Source of the DNA: Fomitopsis serialis
Taxonomy: Eukaryota > Basidiomycota > Agaricomycetes > Polyporales > Fomitopsidaceae
Direction of reading: 5' to 3'
Length of the DNA stretch: 64,000 bases
NCBI RefSeq assembly: GCF_022376445.1
Contig: NW_025954974.1
Coordinates: forward strand, 310,001-374,000
Part shown: positions 58,259 to 64,000 of the stretch, one piece after another
Layout: every line of letters begins with the position of its first letter
Position numbering within the stretch: the first letter of the stretch is position 1
Translations under genes and position numbers: made by a program
Notes under the pieces: generated by a model
What the model was told of the DNA's origin: nothing
The model's database searches: none
The model's input: the letters and a program-made list of their open reading frames with translations, nothing else

Positions 58259-59047
58259 TTAACTCGACAGAACGAGGAGGCTCGAGACGAGTGAGGTGAT
58301 GAGTGCCGCCGAGCCCCGTCTTGTGACCTCAGCGAACTGTACGCCAGTTGGAGCGAAGGGCGGGAGCTGTGCGAGAGATGCGAGCGTGGGCAGGAGGCTC
58401 TTCACTGTCAGCTGTGCACAGGGGAATCTTAGAGGGCTGCACATTGAGCAGGCATGGGGAGCACTCACCTGAGCCCACTGAGAGTCAACGTCATTGTCGC
58501 CAGCTATGGTGATATTGAGGCCATGCAAGAGCCTGAGGCTGTTCTGCAGGTGCCAGCACCACGAGTTCCGAGTGCTAGGGAGAGCGTACACCAGAGCGCA
58601 TGGTGGACGAACTTGTTCTTCAAGGAGGAGGTCGAGGACGCGCTGCGAGATGCGATGAACCTGAACTCACTCAGCGTCCCGCCTATCACGACACGACGCA
58701 GGGCAACCTCGAGCAGACCATCCACATGTCTGCGACCTGGTAGACCACGAATTAGCGGCCTCGCCATCAAAGGACACGATATAGAGCCAGATTGCGTTCA
58801 CGAATTAGGGCGATCGCGCGGGGATCTCAATCGATCGGTCCGCCTTCGCGGCCGCGACGCTCGCTGCCTCATCGAGGTCGCGCACGGTCGTGTAGAACCG
58901 CGCGCTCGTCGAGACGACGACACCGGAGTACGCAGGGTCGAGGACGAGGTATCCACCTGCGAGAAGGACCTTGCCGGGGGCATAGACGGCGGTCGTTGGT
59001 GGTGAGTGATGGGTGCGGCCGCTCGATCGTCTCTCATGAGCGGTCAT
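58259..59047 (-). pseudogene. ERG8: Truncated phosphomevalonate kinase fragment
   Basis: Resembles the N-terminal part of phosphomevalonate kinase (mevalonate pathway, GHMP kinase fold). It starts near ATG 59047, then TTAVYAPGKVLLAGGYLVLD (GHMP motif 1), SGVVVSTSARFYTTV, and IEIPARSP, followed by an in-frame TAA where the family has glutamine or a similar residue, then FVNAIWLYIVSFDGEA. Further down come LKNKFVHHALWCTLSLAL, GLNITIAGDNDVDSQWAQ, a GT-AG intron, LLPTLASLAQLPPFAPT, and a shortened HKTGLG / SAALITSLVSSLLV ATP-binding region. It stops at 58259, so the C-terminal half is absent. The stop, the frame changes and the truncation together make it a pseudogene. It abuts the right inverted repeat of the 55.6-59.3 kb unit. 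Confidence 0.78.
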
Positions 59048-59109
59048 GGGGCCATCATGCATTGTTGGGCTCGTCGGGCGCGTCGGGCGCAGGCGACGTG
59101 GTTGCACGG

Positions 59110-59181
59110 ACCTGTCAGGTGACCTGTCAGACAATCTGTCGGACGACCTGTCAGACAGCCTGTCCGACAACCTGTCAAACA
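59110..59181. repeat. 12-bp tandem array, six units
   Basis: Six contiguous variants of acctgtcagaca. It is the inverted relative of the array at 55760-55885 and forms the inner part of the right inverted repeat. Reading through it on the minus strand adds a DRLSDRLSD peptide upstream of the ERG8 fragment, which is not a real N-terminus. Confidence 0.88.
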
Positions 59182-59541
59182 ACTCAACTTATGAACAACA
59201 AGACCAACATCAACGTACGTACGGTGCAATATCAACATCAACGCCCAAAAAATGACACCAAGATCAACATTCGTACGTCAGGTTGTTTTTGTCCGGCGAG
59301 GCCCTTCATACCGGAGGGGGCGGCGCGCCCGGCAGCGCAGCGCTCTCTGGATTTAGATGCGCTTCTAGACCCTGGACTCGCACTCGTGGCGGACTCGGTG
59401 AGTCAGTTGTTAGCCGCATCGCCTGAAACGCTGGCCCATCGTACATAAGAGGCAGGATGATGGTGTCGAACCAATGTCGAACCTAGAGGAGGAGGAGGGT
59501 ATTTCATTTACATAGTCACGCGTTCTGGAGGTGTCTCTGGT

Positions 59542-61004
59542 ATGGGTTTTTCGCTCTCCGCTCACCTCCGAACGGCTGATTCCGAGACTAAAATCCGAGC
59601 TGTGGCTGCGTTGCTCTCACCCTCCCATGTTCGCAAGCGATCGAGGTGCGTGTTATGTATTCGAGTCGGCGTATGGTGGCGGCGACCTGAAAATCACACA
59701 TACTTTGCAGTCCTGACCTATCTTGCGCCCTCCGAAGAGGCCCTCGACTCTACTTTCCGTACAGGATACACTGGGATATGCGGCGTCAACATCGAGCACC
59801 TACTCGACGCTGCCCGTGCTGTTCTTCGGCTTCGCAAGGCAGTCGCTCCCACTGAGATCCGCATTCTCGCTCATGGAGCGTATAACAAAGTCTTCCTCAT
59901 TCGGTTCGAAGCGAGTGCCCTTGTCGCGAGGATCCCACTCCCTAAACCCCCAGCGGCCCGAGACCCCCTTCGGCTCAAGTCCCAACTCGCGACACTAGAA
60001 TACATGAGCGTACACAGACCAGACGTCCCCATTCCCCGACTCCTCTCTGCGCAGCTCAGCGGCACCAACCCGGCAGGCGTGCCTTATACGCTCATGGAGT
60101 TCTGCAAAGGCACGCCGATCACTCCTCCAGAGTGGCACAATATGTCGAATGCGAGCAAGAGTATGGTAGTTGATCTTTGGCTGAACAATGGGCCAGAACA
60201 ACAGCGCCGGTTCCGTTCAGTGCAATCGGAAGCATCGTGGCCGATAGGACAGACACTTCGCACTGCGTCTCGCAGCACGGAATTCGCATCATACCTATGA
60301 TCCCACAATATCCTAACAACTCTACCGAGCTGCTCGATCCGTCGATCGAGGCGCGGTGCGGGCCCACTACGCTAGCCGAACATTGGCACTACGCCCTTGA
60401 CGCCGCACGTCGTGCCATGGTCAAGGAATTTCCCACGGATGACGATGACCGACGTACGCTCATACGGTGCGCTGATATCATACGGGACCTCATCAATATC
60501 GCCGCCTCGCTTGACCCATTGGCCAACTCGACCTCACTCTCCGCCGCGCCTAACCTTGCCCTGATACACGGCGATTTTGCGTGCTGGCGCAACGTGCTGT
60601 TCTCGGCGGACCGCACACGCATCGAAGGCATAGTCGACTGGGATGATTCAGTCGTCGTTCCCCGAGATATAGCGGCTCGGTATCCCGAGGAGCTGACAGA
60701 CAACGCGGGTTGGCAGTTTGACCCCGAGGACAGGTTCGCCATACCACCTGATGCCTTGCCCGAGGATTCGTCTTCGTGGCAGATAGCACTTGAAAATACG
60801 CAGCTGCGGAAGAGATTCAGGGACACAGTGCAAAGATTCGATCCACAGCTGGCGGCGCTCTACACGGACCCCAAGGCGAGGTTCAGGCGGCGCGTGGATT
60901 ATTTAGCCATGCACGATTGGCGAGGCTGGTATCTATATATCGACTGGATACTCGAGGAGGCGATGAATGAGGCCCATGCAATATTTGAGAACAGGTTGGC
61001 GTAG
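59542..61004 (+). CDS. Aminoglycoside-phosphotransferase-like kinase, copy 1, frame-broken
   Basis: APH-family (kinase-like fold) protein, an expanded group in agaricomycetes with unknown substrates. It reads GVNIEHLLDAARAVL, RILAHGAYNKVFLIRFEASA (nucleotide-binding loop and conserved core), RPDVPIPRLLSAQ and YTLMEFCKGTPITPPEW, then breaks at about 60177. There copy 1 has ctttgg and copy 2 has cttttgg, so one T is lost. The next frame continues LAEQWARTTAPVPFSAIGSI, LALIHGDFACWRNVLF (catalytic HGDxxxxN) and IVDWDDSVVVPRDIAARYPE (magnesium-binding aspartate), ending at 61004. Amino-acid identity to copy 2 is high throughout. The start is uncertain: the ORF opens at 59542, but homology to copy 2 begins only near 59680. 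Confidence 0.8.
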
Positions 61005-61593
61005 CTCAGACTGGCACAGACACATCACAAAGTTCGTACTCTGGTCATGCATTACTACTACTTATTAGTAGTATTGAGTCTGTATCAATACGCGATTCAG
61101 CAAGCATATACTAGTAGGCGACATGATGAAGCTGTCTCACAGATAGCTCTCTAGTAGCGGTCAATGCTATAGGAGTATATGTACTCAAAAGGCCCCTGGC
61201 CTACTTATTAGGGCACCTTCGTATGTCTGCCGAGCTTCAGGTACGTCACGTGCCAGCGAACGAGGTGACTATCAGTATTAGTATCTCCCGCCGAAGTACA
61301 CCTCCTCACTGGCAGACGCCTACTACCGGAGTGAGTACGTATATTATTCGCCGACCACGAACGAAGCTCTACTGATCACTCGCTGACGTCGTCCGAGGCC
61401 ATAGCTGCAATGTTTGTTTGGCCCAAGTGACGCCCGTAGGTTGAAACTGTCATACGACAGCTTGAACCTGGCTTTGGATTATCCCGGCCCAAATCGATAT
61501 TATAACAACAGTTTTTGTTCCCACTGGCGTATATTGGGCGAATCACTGCAGTAGCAGCTTCATCGTAGTTCCCTGTCGATCCCTGGCACTGGC
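61005..61593. other. Intergenic between tandem kinase copies
   Basis: 589 bp with no gene. It contains a perfect 8-bp-stem hairpin at 61053-61073 (tactacta, 5-nt loop, tagtagta) shortly after the stop of copy 1, and several ctacttattag motifs. Confidence 0.5.
61053..61073 (+). other. Hairpin 3' of kinase copy 1
   Basis: The perfect inverted repeat tactacta / tagtagta with a 5-nt loop lies 49 bp after the stop codon. It could be part of the 3' UTR or polyadenylation region; a role is not shown. Confidence 0.5.
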
Positions 61594-62988
61594 ATGCCCC
61601 AATTTATGTCCACTCAAGGTGTGTCATACATTGACGCATGGCGGCGACCCAGAGCTCACACATATCTTGCAGCCTTGACCTACGCTGCGCCCTCCGAAGA
61701 GGGCCTAAACTCTGCTTACCATGAAAGATACACGGGGATATGTGGCGTCAACATCGAGCACCTCCTCGACGCCGCCCGTGCTGTTCTTCAGCTTCCCAAG
61801 GCAGTCGCTCCCACCGAGATCCGCATCCTCGCTCATGGGGGGTATAATAAAGTCTTCCTCATTCAGTTCGGAGCGAGTGCCCTTGTCGCGAGGGTCCCTG
61901 TCCCTAAACCCCCGGCGACCCGAGACCCCCTTCGACTCAAGTCTCAGATCGCGACACTAGGATTCATGAGCGTATACAGACCAGACGTCCCCATTCCCCG
62001 GCTCTTCTCTGCGCAGCTCAGCGGCACCAACCCGGCAGGCGTGCCTTATACGTTCATCGAGTTCTGCAATGGCACGCCGCTTACTCCTCCAGAGTGGCAC
62101 GATATGTCGGATGCGAGCAAGCGCATCGTAGTTGATCTTTTGGCTGAACAATGGGCCAGAACAACAGCGCCGGTTCCGTTCAGTGCAATCGGAAGCATCG
62201 TGGCCGATAGCGCAGACACCTCGCGTTCGCTGTGGCAGAGACACAGCACGCCACAGCGCGGCTTTCGCATCATGCCCGTGATCCCACAATATCCAAGCGC
62301 CTTTACTGAGCTGCTCGACCCGTCGATCGAGGCGCGATGCGGGCCCACTACACTTGCGGAACATTGGCACTACGCCCTTGACGCCACACGTCGTGCCATG
62401 GTCAAGAAATCCCCGCAATGGAGTGACGATGGCAGACGTACTTTCGTACGGTGCGCTGATATTATACGGGACCTCGTCAATATCGCCGCCTCGCTTGACC
62501 CATTGGCCAACTCGACCTCACGCCCCGCCGCGTCTAACCTTGCCCTGGTACACGGCGATTTTGCGTGCTGGCGCAACGTGCTCTTCTCGGCGGACCGCAC
62601 ACGCATCGAAGGCATAATCGACTGGGATGATTCCGTCGTCGTTCCCCGAGATATCGCGGCTCGGTATCCCGAAGAACTGACGAACCAAGCGTGGTGGCCT
62701 GCTGACCCAGAGGACGTGTTCGTTATACCACCTGAGGTCTTGCCTGAGGATATGTTTTCGTGTCAGATAGCCATGGAGCATACGCAGCTGCGGAAGAGAT
62801 TCAGGGACACAGTGCAAAGATTCGATCCGCAGCTCGCAATGCTTTACACGGACCCCAGGGCGAGGTTCAGGCGGCGCGTGGATTATTTAGCGATGCACGA
62901 TTGGCGAGGCTGGCTTTCATATATCGACTGGATACTCGAGAAGGCGATGGACGAGGCGTATGCATTGGCTGGGAACTGGAGGGCGTAA
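61594..62988 (+). CDS. Aminoglycoside-phosphotransferase-like kinase, copy 2, intact
   Basis: A single uninterrupted frame of 464 residues starting MPQFMSTQGVSYIDAWRRP. It has the APH fold landmarks RILAHGGYNKVFLIQFGASA, EFCNGTPLTPPEWHDMS, the catalytic loop LALVHGDFACWRNVLF and IIDWDDSVVVPRD, and the C-terminal YLAMHDWRGWLSYIDWILEK. It is intronless, like copy 1, so the pair arose by tandem duplication; the main differences are a LWQRHSTPQRG insertion near residue 215 and scattered changes. An alternative start at the internal MSTQ is possible. The substrate is unknown; the family includes small-molecule and protein kinases, and antibiotic resistance should not be assumed. Confidence 0.85.
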   Translation: MPQFMSTQGVSYIDAWRRPRAHTYLAALTYAAPSEEGLNSAYHERYTGICGVNIEHLLDAARAVLQLPKAVAPTEIRILAHGGYNKVFLIQFGASALVARVPVPKPPATRDPLRLKSQIATLGFMSVYRPDVPIPRLFSAQLSGTNPAGVPYTFIEFCNGTPLTPPEWHDMSDASKRIVVDLLAEQWARTTAPVPFSAIGSIVADSADTSRSLWQRHSTPQRGFRIMPVIPQYPSAFTELLDPSIEARCGPTTLAEHWHYALDATRRAMVKKSPQWSDDGRRTFVRCADIIRDLVNIAASLDPLANSTSRPAASNLALVHGDFACWRNVLFSADRTRIEGIIDWDDSVVVPRDIAARYPEELTNQAWWPADPEDVFVIPPEVLPEDMFSCQIAMEHTQLRKRFRDTVQRFDPQLAMLYTDPRARFRRRVDYLAMHDWRGWLSYIDWILEKAMDEAYALAGNWRA

Positions 62989-63167
62989 CTCATACTGGCA
63001 GAGACCCATCACATAATTCCCAAATCAATGCCAACAAGATGTACATTACTATCCTTTGTATCGATGCGTGAATCTGTGTGCGTAGGCAACTCTAAAATAA
63101 GTTGCGTCATGTATAACGAGTAATAGTACATTGAATCTTTAGTCCGCCATCATGACACCAACTTACT

Positions 63168-64000
63168 CTACACACGCTCGTACACGTACAAGTACGCCAA
63201 CTTTTTCAAGTCACGTACACTCTCGGCGTCAGCCTTGACGACCTTCTCATCATTGAACAATACCCAAGCGTCCTCGCCTGTCTTCTCGTCTTTAACCCGA
63301 ATGTGCGCAACGTAGTGCCCAGAGTGTACTGACGGGCCTTTGTGAGAGATGAACGCCTTGAGCTTGTATTTTGCCGGTAACTCCGCCGAGGCGCCTAGAC
63401 TCGCTGTCTTTGACACCTCCGCCGCGGCACTCGGTGCGTCTTCGCCATTATCGTCAGGATGGGAAAACAGCCATTCTACAGCTCGTTCAGCATTCCCGCC
63501 CTGGAAGAGATGTCAGAGAGCGGAACCATTAAGTCAGGTTAGGAACCTAGAACGTACCGTTTCCCGCAGGGCCTTGCGAGCCTGGGCATATGTGAAGCCC
63601 ATCTCGGCCAACATGCTTATTTGCTCCTGCGGCGGCTCGGGAGCAGAGCTTCCAGACCCAGGAGCCTGGATTGGGGCGTCGATGTCTGTCCAACACGTCA
63701 GCATCGCCCGTGCTAACCCCGAGAGCCATCTCACCGGGATCTTCCATGTGCTGGAAGAGCCATTCCATGGCGGCCTCCGCGTCGTTGTTACCAGTGGCAA
63801 GGAGTGCTTTCTGACACCGCACAGTCGGGAACCCCATTCCCTCCAGTTGGGCGATCGCGGCTTCGTTGAACTGCGGAAGGGCGGAAGCTGGGGAACATCG
63901 ATGAACCTTACTCATACAGTCCAATTAGGGCTCGCACCGACCTTGCTGTTCGTTGGGTAGCTCGACTTCCCCAGGTTGCAGTCCCCGCCCAAGATAGTTA
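63168..64000 (-). CDS. UBP14: Ubiquitin carboxyl-terminal hydrolase 14 / isopeptidase T, 3' part
   Basis: Deubiquitinase of the USP5/UBP14 family that disassembles free polyubiquitin chains. Only the C-terminal portion lies in the window; the gene continues beyond 64000. The minus strand shows UBA domain 1 (IAQLEGMGFPTVRCQKALLA, AEAAMEWLFQHMEDP), an intron (donor gtgaga, acceptor gacag) joining to DIDAPIQAPGSGSSAPEP, UBA domain 2 (ISMLAEMGFTYAQARKALRE, then NAERAVEWLFS after another intron), and the end of the catalytic domain, KYKLKAFISHKGPSVHSGHY with the active-site histidine and WVLFNDEKVVKA, ending YLYVYERV at 63168. The placement of two UBA domains inside the USP domain is diagnostic for this family. 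Confidence 0.9.

Larger units (their letters stand above)
55597..59314. mobile_element. 3.7-kb unit bounded by long imperfect inverted repeats
   Basis: The left end 55597-55885 is the inverted counterpart of 59110-59314. From the tips inward both share ccggagtgtgaaggg / ccggtatgaaggg, a gccggacaa block, an A/T run next to gggttgatgttgacgttg / gggcgttgatgttgatattg, then arrays of ttgacaggt-type 12-bp units. Inside are an unrecognised GC-rich ORF (56375-57037 minus), a duplicated small-ORF segment (57090-57680) and a truncated ERG8 copy next to the right repeat. No transposase was recognised and no target-site duplication is obvious. It resembles a non-autonomous element with captured host sequence; the class is unknown. 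Confidence 0.5.

Noticed and set aside
59542..62988. Antibiotic-resistance genes
   Set aside because: The APH fold alone does not indicate drug resistance; fungal members of this expanded family have unknown substrates.
1..64000. Programmed frameshifting as an explanation of the frame breaks
   Set aside because: Sites share no slippery motif or downstream structure and all are repaired by adding a single base, which fits sequencing error better.

Overview
This window looks like nuclear DNA of a filamentous basidiomycete. Genes sit on both strands and are split by many short GT-AG introns of about 50-60 bp. The recognisable proteins are typical of Agaricomycetes: a niaD/nrt2/niiA nitrate cluster, a GPR1/FUN34/YaaH acetate transporter, exportin-2, an ankyrin-PH-OSBP protein, ubiquitin hydrolase UBP14 and expanded F-box families. 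A wood-decay polypore-like fungus is my inference; I do not assign a genus.

Layout. 1.3-2.4 kb: NAT9-like acetyltransferase (-). 5.9-6.9 kb: acetate transporter (+). 7-10.5 kb: gene-poor DNA with two inverted-repeat structures, one a 254-bp imperfect palindrome. 10.5-22.0 kb: a mirror-image block of F-box gene (+), flavin monooxygenase (-), flavin monooxygenase (+), F-box gene (-). 22.2-26.8 kb: CSE1 (+), whose second intron holds a ~790-bp TIR-flanked insertion. 26.9-38.6 kb: the complete nitrate-assimilation cluster, niaD (-), nrt2 (-), niiA (+), with GATAAG sites in the shared nrt2/niiA promoter. 38.9-42.9 kb: OSBP (-). 44.4-46.4 kb: secreted protein of unknown function (+). 46.9-51.7 kb: a third F-box copy (broken, -) and a third flavin monooxygenase (+). 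52.3-53.6 kb: an unrelated F-box protein. 55.6-59.3 kb: a 3.7-kb unit bounded by long inverted repeats that carries a truncated phosphomevalonate kinase (ERG8) fragment. 59.5-63.0 kb: a tandem pair of aminoglycoside-phosphotransferase-like genes. 63.2 kb to the end: the 3' part of UBP14 (-).

Nitrate enters through Nrt2, is reduced to nitrite by NiaD and to ammonium by NiiA. The clustering and the GATAAG sites fit nitrogen-metabolite control. The three monooxygenases share an N-terminal NTF2/SnoaL-like domain and a TATA box at nearly the same distance from ATG. I see no biosynthetic core enzyme beside them.

One quality issue affects the whole window. Nearly every recognisable gene, including conserved single-copy ones, is broken by one or more single-base losses, mostly in short runs of one base. 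I read these as probable sequencing or assembly errors. I call pseudogenes only where there is more than such losses (ERG8 fragment, third F-box copy).
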